Shown: piece by piece, positions 26,572-34,980 of the stretch
Layout of the letters: each line of letters starts with the position of its first letter
Position numbering within the stretch: the first letter of the stretch is position 1
Origin: Kiloniellales bacterium
GTDB taxonomy: Bacteria > Pseudomonadota > Alphaproteobacteria > Kiloniellales > JAKSDN01
DNA length: 64,000 nt
Direction of reading: 5' to 3'
Assembly (NCBI GenBank): GCA_030064845.1
Contig: JASJEC010000014.1
Location: forward strand, 1-64,000
The notes under the pieces: generated by a model
Database searches by the model: none
Seen by the model: only the letters and a program-made list of their open reading frames with translations
Told to the model about the DNA's origin: nothing
Program-made: the position numbers and the translations under genes

Positions 26572-26735
26572 AGCCGGTTGTTTGCCGCGTGACGACGGTT
26601 GGCGCGTGGCGGTTCCGAGGTCGAGATCCCGCCCCTCGTCTAGCAATTGCCGCTGTCCGGTCCATGTCTATTAGGCTGCCGGCGTCCGCCGGTGCGGTGT
26701 TCGGCGAGCCGAAACTCGGAGGGAAGGGCAGGATC

Positions 26736-27662
26736 GTGAAACCGGAACTGACGAGACGGAGATTCGTCCAGGCCGCCCTGGGTGCCGCGGCGGGCGCGGG
26801 CGCGGCGCTGGGGCCGGCGCGGGCCCTGGCGGGCGACGGCACCATGCATGTGATCCCCTCGTCCGGCGAGGCGATCCCTTCGGTCGGCCTGGGCTCGTGG
26901 ATCACCTTCAACGTGGGCAACGACCCCGTGCTCAAGGACGAGTGCGCAGCGGTCATGGAGGCCTTCTTCAACGCCGGCGGCGGCATGATCGACTCCTCGC
27001 CCATGTACGGCTCGGCGCAGCCCGTCATCGGCTACGGCCTGGAGAAGCTCGGCCACCCGGCCTCGCTCTTCTCGGCGGACAAGGTTTGGACCTCCTCCGG
27101 GAACGAGGGGCCGGCCCAGATCGAGCAGACGCGGCGCTATTGGGGCGTGCCGAAGTTCGACCTGCTCCAGGTCCACAACCTGCGCGCCTGGAAGCCGCAC
27201 CTGGAGACGCTATTCGAGATGAAGGCGACGGGCGCGCTCCGCTACGTCGGGATCACGACCTCCCACGGCCGGCGCCACGACCTCTTCGAGGAGGTCATGC
27301 ACAGCCAGCCGCTGGACTTCGTCCAGCTGACCTACAACATCGTGGACCGCGAGGCCGAGGACCGGCTCCTGCCGCTGGCGCGCGACCGGGGCATCGCGGT
27401 CATCGTCAATCGGCCCTACCAGCGGGGCGCGCTGATCAGCCGCCTCGAGGGCAAGCCGCTACCGCCCTGGTCGGCCGAGACCGGCGCGCGTTCCTGGGCC
27501 CAGTTCCTGCTGAGGTTCATCATCTCCCACCCGGCGGTCACCACGGCGATTCCGGCGACGACCCGGGTCGACCACGTCCTGGAGAACAAGCAGGCGGCCG
27601 AGGGCCTTAAACCCGACGCGGCCATGCGCCGGCGCATGGCGGCCTATGTCCGGGAGCTGTAA
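26736..27662 (+). CDS. Tat-exported aldo/keto reductase
   Basis: GTG 26736, behind GGGAAGG, gives 308 residues starting with a twin-arginine signal (TRRRFVQAALGAAAGAGAAL, ends ALA). The AKR barrel follows: MIDSSPMYGSA with the catalytic Tyr, the Lys in SADKVW, and the His in LLQVHNLRAW. Family members reduce carbonyls with NADPH. Export of an NADPH enzyme is unusual, but this Tat-AKR subgroup occurs in many proteobacteria. Its substrate is unknown. The DUF6064 gene follows after 15 bases. Confidence 0.85.
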   Translation: MKPELTRRRFVQAALGAAAGAGAALGPARALAGDGTMHVIPSSGEAIPSVGLGSWITFNVGNDPVLKDECAAVMEAFFNAGGGMIDSSPMYGSAQPVIGYGLEKLGHPASLFSADKVWTSSGNEGPAQIEQTRRYWGVPKFDLLQVHNLRAWKPHLETLFEMKATGALRYVGITTSHGRRHDLFEEVMHSQPLDFVQLTYNIVDREAEDRLLPLARDRGIAVIVNRPYQRGALISRLEGKPLPPWSAETGARSWAQFLLRFIISHPAVTTAIPATTRVDHVLENKQAAEGLKPDAAMRRRMAAYVREL

Positions 27663-27677
27663 ACCCGGCCATCCCTG

Positions 27678-28355
27678 ATGGCGGCCTGGGAGAGCTACAG
27701 CCCGGCGGACTTCCTGCTGTTCTCGCCGCGCGCCTACTGGCGGCTGTTCGAGCAGGTCAACGCGGAAGCCTGGCCTTGGCAGATCGCGATTCTGCTGCTC
27801 GGCGCGGCGGCGCTGTTGTTCGCGCTGCGGCCGCGGCCCTGGTCGGACCGCGTCGTGGCCGGGCTGCTGGCGCTGGCCTGGATCTGGACCGGTCTCCGCT
27901 TCGTGGGCCACTACTACGGCGAGATCAACTGGCTCGCCGCCGACGCGATGCCGCTCTTTCTGGTTCAGGGCGCGCTGCTCGCCGGGCTCTGCGCCCTCCC
28001 TCCGCTGGGACGGCAGCCGGCCGGCCACAGCGCCCTCGATCTCGCCGGGCCCGTGCTCCTGGTCTACGCCCTGCTTCTGCATCCCCTGGCCGCGCCTGTC
28101 GCGGGACGGCCGCTCGCGGCCGCCGAGCTCGTCGGCCTGGCGCCCGATCCCGGCGCCATTGCGACGCTCGGGTTTCTCCTGCTGCTGCGGCGCCGCGCGG
28201 TCACCTGGCTGCTCGCCGCGCTCCCGCTGCTCTGGTGCCTGGCGAGCGCCGCGACCCTCCTGACCATGGGGACGGCCCAGGGGGCGGTGCCGCTCGCATC
28301 CGCGCTGCTTTTCCTTATCGCGCGGCTCTGGCCGGCTAGAGCAGATCGCGATTAA
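27678..28355 (+). CDS. DUF6064 family membrane protein
   Basis: The 225-residue protein begins with SYSPADFLLFSPRAYWRLFE, a hallmark of DUF6064. Six or seven hydrophobic helices follow (IAILLLGAAALLFAL, GLLALAWIWTGLRFV, LLVYALLLHPLA, TWLLAALPLLWCLASAA). The function is unknown. It is probably translated with the AKR gene 15 bases upstream. The last residues (ARADRD) and the TAA come from a CTAGAGC-type repeat, so the natural C-terminus was replaced or extended by that repeat. Confidence 0.8.
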   Translation: MAAWESYSPADFLLFSPRAYWRLFEQVNAEAWPWQIAILLLGAAALLFALRPRPWSDRVVAGLLALAWIWTGLRFVGHYYGEINWLAADAMPLFLVQGALLAGLCALPPLGRQPAGHSALDLAGPVLLVYALLLHPLAAPVAGRPLAAAELVGLAPDPGAIATLGFLLLLRRRAVTWLLAALPLLWCLASAATLLTMGTAQGAVPLASALLFLIARLWPARADRD

Positions 28356-28476
28356 TCGGATTCGCCTGAGGCGATCCGTTAATCGCGTGAATCTGCTCTA
28401 AACTTCCGATGTAGAGCGGATTCACGCGCCTTAATCGGCATCCTTGCTTGATCCCGATCAAAACGCGATCCGCTCT
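28337..28476. repeat. CTAGAGC-type repeat pair, variant copy 4
   Basis: Two hairpins: 28337-28400 (TAGAGCAGATCGCGATTAAT to GAATCTGCTCTA) and 28412-28476 (TAGAGCGGATTCACGCGCC to GCGATCCGCTCT). The outer ends match the other copies, but the inner stems are different (CGATTAATCGGATTCGCC), so the ends are conserved while the stem bodies vary. The first hairpin overlaps the end of the DUF6064 gene. Confidence 0.85.
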
Positions 28477-28484
28477 GGGCGTGA

Positions 28485-29228
28485 TCACTCGAACAGCGGC
28501 AGGGAGGCCGGCTTCTTCTCGCCCTTCTTGTTATCAGGCGGGGCGTCGCCCACCGGTTCCTCGACCGGCTCGATGATGCCGGGGTCGTCGTTGGTCACCT
28601 TGTTGACCCGGGTCGAGATCGGGTGGGCCACCAGCTCGGCGCCGGGGCCGCCGGCCATGGCCTTTGCGGCCGCCTCGGTATCCTCCGCGACGGTCAGCCA
28701 GGTGTCGTAGCTTTCGGGCGCCAGGATGACCGGCATGCGGTGGTGGATCTCGGCGATGGGACCGCGCGCGTCCGTCGTGGCGATGGTGCAGGTCTCCACC
28801 GTCTCGCCGTCGGCGGGGTTGCGCCAGCTCTCCCACAGGCCTGCGAAGGCGAAGGGCGCGCCGTCGGGCAGGGTGATGCGGTAGGGCTGCTTGCCGCCGC
28901 CCTCAAGCTTGCGCCACTCATAGAAGCCGTCGGCCAGGATCAGGCAGCGGCGCTTGGCGAAGGCCTTCCGGAAGGCGGGTTTCTCGGCCAGGGTCTCGGC
29001 CCGGGCGTTGATCATGCGGCTGCCGATCGCGAGGTCCTTGGCCCAGAAGGGCACCAGGCCCCAGCGCAGCAGGGAGAAATGCCGCTCGCCGTCCTCGCCG
29101 AGCCGGACCGCCGGCACCTGCTGCGTCGGCGCCACGTTGTAGCGGGCCTGCAGGTTCGGCTGCTCGACGAAGCCGAAGATCCGGCGCAGGGCCTCGCTCG
29201 GCGTGGTGATGGAGTAGCGGCCGCACAT
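28485..29228 (-). CDS. SRAP domain protein (YedK/HMCES family)
   Basis: The 247-residue protein starts MCGRYS. Cys2 becomes the N-terminal catalytic residue after Met removal and forms a covalent link with abasic sites in single-stranded DNA. The other active-site residues are present: N31 (RYNVAPTQ), E104 (DGFYEW) and H162-H163 in HHRMPVIL. Residues 215-247 are a charged tail (EEPVGDAPPDNKKGEKKPAS). It protects genomes during replication of damaged DNA. Confidence 0.92.
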   Translation of the reverse strand: MCGRYSITTPSEALRRIFGFVEQPNLQARYNVAPTQQVPAVRLGEDGERHFSLLRWGLVPFWAKDLAIGSRMINARAETLAEKPAFRKAFAKRRCLILADGFYEWRKLEGGGKQPYRITLPDGAPFAFAGLWESWRNPADGETVETCTIATTDARGPIAEIHHRMPVILAPESYDTWLTVAEDTEAAAKAMAGGPGAELVAHPISTRVNKVTNDDPGIIEPVEEPVGDAPPDNKKGEKKPASLPLFE

Positions 29229-29323
29229 GGGCCGACCTTAGCAGGCGCCGCCGGGACGGTCATGTCCGCGATATTGCGACCGTGCTAGCCTCGCGAAGGC
29301 ATAACCAAGGGGCAGGAAGAGCC

Positions 29324-29995
29324 ATGATCGAGAAAGGTTTCAGCGTCGCCTGCCGGGCCGGGCGGACCTACGATTTCGACCCGAACTCGACCGCCCTCCT
29401 GGTGATCGACATGCAGAAGGACTTCCTCGCGCCCGAGGGCATGTGCGGCCAGCTCGGCGAGGACCTGAGCGCGCTGACCGCCATCGTGCCGCGCATTTCC
29501 CGGCTGCTCGACGCGGCGCGCGCTGCGGGGCTGACGGTGATCCACACACGCGAGGGCTACGCGCCCGACCTTTCCGACGTCCATCCCCTGAAGCGCGAGC
29601 GCGACGGCCCCGGGACGCCGGGCCCGCTCGGCCGCTTCCTGATCCGCGGCGAGGCGGGCCACGACTTCATCGAAGAGCTGCGCCCCGCGCCAGGCGAAGC
29701 GGTGATCGACAAGCCCGGCTTCGGCGCCTTCTACCGCACCGACCTGGAGGCACGACTGAGAGGGCAGGGGATCACCCACCTGATCCTGACCGGCGTGACC
29801 ACCCAGTGCTGCGTCTTCTCGACCCTGCGCGAGGCGGTCGACCGGGGCTTCTGGTGCCTCCTGCTAGAGGACTGCTGCGCCGCCTTCGACCCCGCCGACC
29901 AGGCCGCCACCCTGCAGATCATCCAGAGCGAGAACCACCTCTTCGGCTGGATCGCCGAGAGCGGCGGGGTCGCGGGGGCGATGGAGGGGACGTGA
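29324..29995 (+). CDS. Isochorismatase-like cysteine hydrolase
   Basis: The 223-residue protein starts at ATG 29324 behind AGGAAGA. The triad residues are D29 (VIDMQKDF), K130 (VIDKPGFGAF) and C163 (TGVTTQCCV). This family includes ureidoacrylate, N-carbamoylsarcosine and nicotinamide amidases and isochorismatase; the exact substrate cannot be told. The Lrp-family regulator that follows is convergent and may be unrelated. The setting among amide and amino-acid catabolic genes favours an amidase role. Confidence 0.88.
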   Translation: MIEKGFSVACRAGRTYDFDPNSTALLVIDMQKDFLAPEGMCGQLGEDLSALTAIVPRISRLLDAARAAGLTVIHTREGYAPDLSDVHPLKRERDGPGTPGPLGRFLIRGEAGHDFIEELRPAPGEAVIDKPGFGAFYRTDLEARLRGQGITHLILTGVTTQCCVFSTLREAVDRGFWCLLLEDCCAAFDPADQAATLQIIQSENHLFGWIAESGGVAGAMEGT

Positions 29996-30003
29996 AGGCG
30001 GCG

Positions 30004-30495
30004 CTAGTCTTCGCTCAACAGCGTCGTTAGGTTCGGTCGTCGCCCCTCGATCGGCGACTTGATCACGATGTAGCTGAAGTACTTGGCGATGCCGACGTCG
30101 GCGGCGAGCAGGCGTTCGACGATTGCCTGGTAGTCGGCGATGCCGCGGGTCAGGAACTTGACCAGGTAGTCGTAGCCGCCGCTGATCAGGTGGCACTCGA
30201 CGACGCTGGGCTCCTCGGCGATCACCGCCTCGAAGCGCAGGAAATCGGCCCGGGCGTGGCTCGTCAGGGTGATCTCGGTGAAGACGGTGACGGTCTCGCC
30301 CAGCTTGGCGAGGTCGAGCACGGCCTCGTAGCCGGTGATAAAACCGGCGGCCTCCAGGCGTTTCACCCGCTGCAGGCAGGGGCTTGGCGAGAGGCCGACC
30401 CGCCCGGCCAGGTCGACGTTGGACAGACGCCCCTCGGCCTGCAGCGCGGCCAGGATCTTGAGGTCGATACGGTCGAGCTTCACATCGCCGGTCAT
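30004..30495 (-). CDS. Lrp/AsnC family transcriptional regulator
   Basis: The 163-residue protein has an N-terminal winged helix-turn-helix (LKILAALQAEGRLSNVDLAG, LSPSPCLQRVKRLEAAGFI) and a C-terminal RAM ligand-binding domain (VVECHLISGGYDYLVKF). Such regulators respond to amino acids and often control adjacent catabolic genes. The nearest candidates are the HAD dehalogenase and TPP genes on the same strand. It is longer than the minimal Lrp (about 150). Confidence 0.9.
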   Translation of the reverse strand: MTGDVKLDRIDLKILAALQAEGRLSNVDLAGRVGLSPSPCLQRVKRLEAAGFITGYEAVLDLAKLGETVTVFTEITLTSHARADFLRFEAVIAEEPSVVECHLISGGYDYLVKFLTRGIADYQAIVERLLAADVGIAKYFSYIVIKSPIEGRRPNLTTLLSED

Positions 30496-30535
30496 GAATT
30501 GCTCAGTGGCTGCAGCCCTACCGAGGCCTTGATCG

Positions 30536-30657
30536 ACGTCATCCTTCGACAGGCTCAGGATGAGGGTCTAGTTTGCAGAAGAGGACGTATCCATCTTCCG
30601 CCGGCCAACAAATACACCCCTCACCCTGAGCTTGTCGAAGGGTGATGGTGCCGGCTA
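30536..30657. repeat. CCTGAGCTTGTCGAAGG-type inverted repeat, copy 1
   Basis: The left arm (30540-30568) carries CCTTCGACAGGCTCAGGATG and the right arm (30617-30648) carries ACCCTGAGCTTGTCGAAGG. The two can pair in one long stem. This is a widespread REP-like repeat of high-GC proteobacteria. The family also occurs at 31561-31706 and 47352-47461. Confidence 0.85.
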
Positions 30658-30678
30658 GGCACCCATGCTTCGTTGCGT

Positions 30679-31407
30679 CTAGCCCTCGCGCAGGGCTTCC
30701 TGGTGCGCCTTGGCGAGGGCGGCCATGGAGGTGAAGTGGAAGTCCACGGCCGGCTTCTCGCCCGGCGGCATGGTGGCGCCCCAGCCGCCCTGGTCGTGGC
30801 GCCGGTCGATCCAGGCCGTGGCCAGGCCGAAGGCGCGGGCCTGCTCGTGGTCGTGGAACAGGCTCTGGGCCGTGTGCAGGATATCGGCCTTCTCCAGGCC
30901 CAGGTCGGACTTCAGGTGCTCCAGCATGTACTTGAAGTTTCGCGGGTCCGGCTTGTAGGAGCCGACGTCCTCGGCCGTGTAGATCGCGTCGAAGGTGACG
31001 CCCAGCTTCTCGTTGCTGGCGGCGAAGGAGGTCCGGTCGACGTTGGACAGGATCACCAGCTTGTAGAACTTCTGGAGATACTGCAGCGCGGCGGCGGAGT
31101 CCGCGAAGGCCGGCCAGTGCTTCACCGAGTCGCCGAAGGTCCGGTGCATCTCGGCCGGGGCGTCGATCTCGAAACGCGCGGCGAGCTGCTCGTGGACCTG
31201 GGTCAGGAGCTCGGGATAGCGCAGGCCCGGCGTCGCCCTCTGCTGGGCCGACTCGTGGCTGGCGTAGACCTGGAGCAGCTCGTTCTCGGGCATCTTGAGG
31301 CCGCCGAGGGCGACCAGCGGCTGGAGCGCGTCGGCGATGCCCCGCTCCCAGTCGATCAGCGTGCCGTAGCAGTCGAAGGTGAGAACCTTGAAGTCGGTGA
31401 GTTTCAT
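30679..31407 (-). CDS. Haloacid dehalogenase type II / HAD hydrolase
   Basis: The 242-residue protein has HAD motif I FDCYGTLIDW (nucleophile D12), RATPGLRYPE, motif II LSNVDR, and motif III KPDPRNF. This is the layout of L-2-haloacid dehalogenase type II, which releases halide from short-chain haloacids; many relatives are phosphatases. The catalytic-type Asp near the end is present in the HTAQSLFHDHEQA region. It lies downstream of no close gene; a REP-type repeat flanks it on each side. Confidence 0.85.
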   Translation of the reverse strand: MKLTDFKVLTFDCYGTLIDWERGIADALQPLVALGGLKMPENELLQVYASHESAQQRATPGLRYPELLTQVHEQLAARFEIDAPAEMHRTFGDSVKHWPAFADSAAALQYLQKFYKLVILSNVDRTSFAASNEKLGVTFDAIYTAEDVGSYKPDPRNFKYMLEHLKSDLGLEKADILHTAQSLFHDHEQARAFGLATAWIDRRHDQGGWGATMPPGEKPAVDFHFTSMAALAKAHQEALREG

Positions 31408-31560
31408 GGCGCGTCCCCCGGGCGTTCGGTGGCGATGGCTCGGACCTTACCGGGATCGCGCCCGCAGGTGCGCCCGAAGTTCGGCGGCATTGCGGTGGAT
31501 GCCGCTGCGCGACCGGCGCTCGACAGCATGATCTGCGGCCGGGTTTTGGCGCCCTTGATC

Positions 31561-31706
31561 GACTTCATCCTTCGACAGGCTCAGGATGAGGGTCAGGTTT
31601 TCAGAGGTTGGCGTCCTCAAGTACCGCTTACTCCTAGGTTAAAGAAAACCAACTCTCACCCTGAGCCCAATTTCCCCCTCACCCTGAGCTTGTCGAAGGG
31701 TGATGG
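31561..31706. repeat. CCTGAGCTTGTCGAAGG-type inverted repeat, copy 2
   Basis: Left arm 31565-31593 and right arm 31676-31706 are complementary, with an extra partial unit (CTCACCCTGAGCCC) at 31654-31668. The right arm is the end of the GIY-YIG gene and supplies its last residues and stop codon. The short extra unit suggests a failed or decayed second insertion. Confidence 0.85.
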
Positions 31707-31987
31707 TTGCGGCCCCGTGACAGCTCTCTCAGCAACGCCATGTCGCCCTTGATCAGGGCTTCCTTCTTTGCCCGGCTCCATCCCTTCAGCTGCCGCTCGG
31801 CGGCAATGGCATCGGTAATGCGGTCGAACTCCTGGGCGTAGACCAGGCGCAACGGCCTTCGCCGCCGTGTATAGCCCTTGACGATACCGGTCTGATGCTC
31901 GCCCACGCGCTGTTCCAGCGCTTTTCGGGTCGAGCCGACGTAGTAGCTCCGGTCCGAGCAGCGCAAAATGTAGACCCACGCCGCCAC
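31679..31987 (-). CDS. GIY-YIG family endonuclease-like protein
   Basis: The 102-residue protein starts at GTG 31987, behind GGGAACG. It has the GIY-YIG-type N-terminus (WVYILRCSDRSYYVGST) and the R-(x)-H pattern (ALEQRVGEHQTG) followed by basic helices (TDAIAAERQLKGWSRAKKEAL). It is a UPF0213/YhbQ-like, single-domain member, typically of unknown role. The last residues, HHPSTSSG, and the stop are encoded by the adjacent REP-type repeat. Most of the domain is otherwise complete. Confidence 0.85.
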   Translation of the reverse strand: MAAWVYILRCSDRSYYVGSTRKALEQRVGEHQTGIVKGYTRRRRPLRLVYAQEFDRITDAIAAERQLKGWSRAKKEALIKGDMALLRELSRGRNHHPSTSSG

Positions 31988-32001
31988 CTCGTTCCCGCTA
32001 C

Positions 32002-33252
32002 CTAAAGCCAGTCCTCCTCCATGGGATAGGTCGAGAGGCTCTCGATTCCGTCGGCGGTGACCAGGACCTGCTCCTCCAGCTTGACGCCTTCCTTGCCGCC
32101 CTCGACGCCGATGAAGGACTCGACGCAGAGCGTCATGCCTTCCTCGATGATCCCCTCGTAGCCGCGCGCTTCGAAGTCGGGCCAGTGCTTCATGGAGGGG
32201 TACTCGTCGGCCAGGCCGACGCCGTGGATCAGGCTGCCGTAGCGGTTCGAGAGGAACTCCTCGGGGATCGGCCAGGCTGTCTCCGAGACCTCGCGGAAGC
32301 TCTTGCCCGGCTTGAGCAGCGCCTTGTTGTGCTGGATCTGCTCGTAGCTGGCGGCATAGAGCCGGCGCTGCTCGTCGGTCGGTCTGTCGCCGCAGACCCA
32401 GGCCCGGGAGATGTCGGCGCAGTAGCCGTAGGGCCCGATCAGGTCGGTGTCGAAGCTGACGAGGTCGCCCTTCTCGATCGGCCGCATGGAGCACTCGCGG
32501 AACCAGGGGTTGGTGCGCGGGCCGGAGGAGAGCAGGCGGGTCTCGATCCACTCGCCGCCGAGGCGGATGTTGGTCTCGTGCAGCTTGGCCCAGAGCGCGT
32601 TCTCGGTGATGCCCGGTACCAGGCACTCGCGCATGGCCCTCATGCCTTCCTCGCAGACCGCTACCGCGGCCCGCATCAGGGCCAGCTCCTCGGCCGACTT
32701 GATGGCACGGGCCTGTTCCGCCACCTCCTCGCCGTGGCAGAGCTCGATGCCCTGGGCGCGCAGCGCGTCGCAGCCCATGTGGGAAAGGCGGTCGACCGCG
32801 AGACGCTTGTTGCCGCCGCCGTGCCTGGCCAGGAGGTCGACGATCTGGTCGGCGAAGATCCGCGCCTTCTCCTCGCCCCGGTCCGCCGCCGCGAAGTAGT
32901 AGAAGCTCGACATGGTACGGTACTCGTCGACCGTCGGCAGGTCTTCGGCCAGGTGCGGGTGGTTGGCGTAGTCGAAGAGAACGACGGGCCCCTCGGTCGC
33001 GACGAAGACGCAGCGGGTCTCGTAGTGGGAGCACCAGATCTGCATGTTGGTGGCGTCGGTCGCGTAGCGCGTGTTGATCTGGTCGAACAGCAGCAGGCCG
33101 GCGCAGTCCCGGGCCTTGAGCTCCTCGCGCAGCCGGCTGAGCCGGTAGAGCCGGACGACGTCGAGGTCGACAGGCGGCTCGGAGTACTCCATGGCGCCGT
33201 GCTGGCGCGCGCGGTTGGGCTTCGAGGTCGCGGGGGCGGCTTGGATTGCCAT
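32002..33252 (-). CDS. M24 family metalloenzyme, DddP (DMSP lyase)-like
   Basis: The 416-residue protein starts at ATG 33252 behind AAGGAG. The C-terminal M24 (pita-bread) domain has metal-ligand residues D268 and D270 (SFDTDLIGPYG), D280 (CADISRAW), H343 (LIHGVGLADE), E378 (CVESF) and E393 (KLEEQV). From memory, DddP ligands are D295, D297, D307, H371, E406 and E421, which is the same spacing to within one residue. The FDTD pair and HGVGL-DE motif differ from typical Xaa-Pro aminopeptidases. DddP splits dimethylsulfoniopropionate to DMS and acrylate. An aminopeptidase role is the alternative. Confidence 0.75.
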   Translation of the reverse strand: MAIQAAPATSKPNRARQHGAMEYSEPPVDLDVVRLYRLSRLREELKARDCAGLLLFDQINTRYATDATNMQIWCSHYETRCVFVATEGPVVLFDYANHPHLAEDLPTVDEYRTMSSFYYFAAADRGEEKARIFADQIVDLLARHGGGNKRLAVDRLSHMGCDALRAQGIELCHGEEVAEQARAIKSAEELALMRAAVAVCEEGMRAMRECLVPGITENALWAKLHETNIRLGGEWIETRLLSSGPRTNPWFRECSMRPIEKGDLVSFDTDLIGPYGYCADISRAWVCGDRPTDEQRRLYAASYEQIQHNKALLKPGKSFREVSETAWPIPEEFLSNRYGSLIHGVGLADEYPSMKHWPDFEARGYEGIIEEGMTLCVESFIGVEGGKEGVKLEEQVLVTADGIESLSTYPMEEDWL

Positions 33253-33369
33253 GGGCGGGCTCCTTCCTCGTCTCGGCCGAACTGGCCGCTCGATTGTCCG
33301 CCTCGGCCCCGGAAACGCCGGACGGAAACCCGACCCTTAAGGCCCGAAAAGCGGCAGGCGCGGCGGTGC

Positions 33370-34980
33370 CTAGAAGTCGTTCTCGAGGATCTCGATCAGG
33401 GTCGCCTCGCCCGAATCTGCAGCGGACTTCAGCCCCTTGGATAGCGCGTCATGGTTATGCGCCCGTAAAGCCCGCCAGCCAAAGCTCTCGGCCAGGGCCA
33501 GGTGGTCCGGCGGCTTCGGAGTGACCGCGAGGGGCTCGATCCCGCGCCGGAGGAAGCCGTCGCGGATCTCGCCCAGGGCGAAGTTGTTCCAGACCACGAC
33601 GATGAGCGGCAGATCCTCGTCGATCGCGGTGGCCATCTCCTGCACCGTATAGAGCAGGCCGGAATCGCCGACCAGGACCACGGCCGTACGGTCCGGCTCG
33701 GCCAGCTTGCCGCCGAGGGCGTTGGGCAGGGCGTGGCCGAGGCAGCCGAAGCCGAGCGGATGGCTGTACTGGCGGGGCCGGTCGAAGCTACCGATCCGCG
33801 CCGCCGTATAGGCCAGCTGGGTCATGTCGCCGAAGAAGAGGCTGTCCTCGGGCAGGGCCGCCCGGATCGTCGCCAGGACCTTGGCGTGGCGTTTCTCCAG
33901 GGGGTCGAGGCTCTCGGTCATGGCCGCGCGGGTCGCCGCGACCCGGCTCTCGGCGTCCTTGCGCGCGCCGGCTGGGGCGGCGCGGGTCGCCGCGGTAAGA
34001 GCCGCCGCGGTCAGCCCGGCGTCGGCCTGAATCGCGACGGCGGCGTTGTGGTGGTCGGCCAGCTTCTCCCGGTCGAGATCGACCCGGATCAGGTGTTCGG
34101 GCGGCTGCAGCGGCGCGTACCACTGGTCGATCACGCCCATCTCGGTGCCCAGGGCGATCAGGACGTCGGCCCTTTCGGCCACCTTCCGGCCCGCCTCGAA
34201 GCTCATGGCCGCGCCGAGGGAGAGCGGATGCGAGCCGGGAAAGCAGCCGATCCCGCCGACCGTGTTGATCACCGGTGCCGCCAGGTGCTCGGCCAGCGCG
34301 CGGATCTCCTTCGCGCACCGCGCCGTGCCGCCGCCGACGTAGAGCAGGCGCTTCTTCGCCCGGTCGATCAGCCCGGCCGCCTCGGCGAGGGCCTCGGGCG
34401 CCGGCGCCGGGGAGCGGCTCACGCCGCGCGCCCGCCATTGGCTTTTGAAGTCGGCGGCAGCGACGCTCCCGGCCAGCACGTCGGTCGGGATCTCGATATG
34501 GACCGGGCGCGGCCGGCCCGAGGCGAAGACCGCGAAGGCCCGGGCCACCAGATCGGGCAGGTCGGCCGGGCTGTAGGCCGTGGCGCTGAAGGCGGTGATG
34601 CTTTCGGTCAGGCCGCGCTGGTCGCGCATCTCGTGGCCGTCGCCCCAGCCCTTGCCGAGCGAGGTAAGCGCCAAGTTGGACGTCACGACCAGGAGGGGCA
34701 GGGAGTCGTTGTGCGCCGAGGCGATCGGCGTCGCCGCGTTCAAGAGGCCCGGCCCGGTCGCCAGGAAGCAGACGCCGGGCTTGCCGCTCAAGCGCGCGTA
34801 GCCCTCTGCCATGAAGCCCGCGCCCTGCTCGTGGCGCGCCAGGACGTGGCGGACCGGCCGGCCGTGCAGGCCGCGGTAGAGCTCGATGATGTGGGTCGCC
34901 GGGATGCCGAAGACCTGCACGACGCCGTAGGCCTCGAGCAGGCGCACCAGGGCCTCGCCGCAGGTCAGCTGATCGGACAT
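33370..34980 (-). CDS. Thiamine-diphosphate-dependent enzyme, acetolactate synthase-like
   Basis: The 536-residue protein has the usual three-domain layout. The catalytic Glu is in LARHEQGAGFMAEGYAR, and the ThDP/Mg motif is GDSGLLYTVQEMAT...VVWNN. The FAD-type middle domain is present. It is close in style to 5-guanidino-2-oxopentanoate decarboxylase (AruI) and related oxo-acid decarboxylases, but a proper acetolactate synthase usually sits next to ilvN, which is absent. Its neighbours (M24, HAD, GGT) suggest catabolism of amino-acid-like compounds. A second, dissimilar TPP enzyme lies at 50435. Confidence 0.82.
   Translation of the reverse strand: MSDQLTCGEALVRLLEAYGVVQVFGIPATHIIELYRGLHGRPVRHVLARHEQGAGFMAEGYARLSGKPGVCFLATGPGLLNAATPIASAHNDSLPLLVVTSNLALTSLGKGWGDGHEMRDQRGLTESITAFSATAYSPADLPDLVARAFAVFASGRPRPVHIEIPTDVLAGSVAAADFKSQWRARGVSRSPAPAPEALAEAAGLIDRAKKRLLYVGGGTARCAKEIRALAEHLAAPVINTVGGIGCFPGSHPLSLGAAMSFEAGRKVAERADVLIALGTEMGVIDQWYAPLQPPEHLIRVDLDREKLADHHNAAVAIQADAGLTAAALTAATRAAPAGARKDAESRVAATRAAMTESLDPLEKRHAKVLATIRAALPEDSLFFGDMTQLAYTAARIGSFDRPRQYSHPLGFGCLGHALPNALGGKLAEPDRTAVVLVGDSGLLYTVQEMATAIDEDLPLIVVVWNNFALGEIRDGFLRRGIEPLAVTPKPPDHLALAESFGWRALRAHNHDALSKGLKSAADSGEATLIEILENDF

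Noticed and set aside
26274-26735. Upstream extension of the aldo/keto reductase frame over the 26191-26571 gene
   Set aside because: GTG 26736 has a good ribosome-binding site and is followed directly by a twin-arginine signal; the extension is Arg-rich and out of frame with a better gene.
30004-31407. Lrp regulator and HAD gene as one operon
   Set aside because: They are on the same strand, but a REP-like palindrome of about 120 bases lies between, so readthrough is doubtful.
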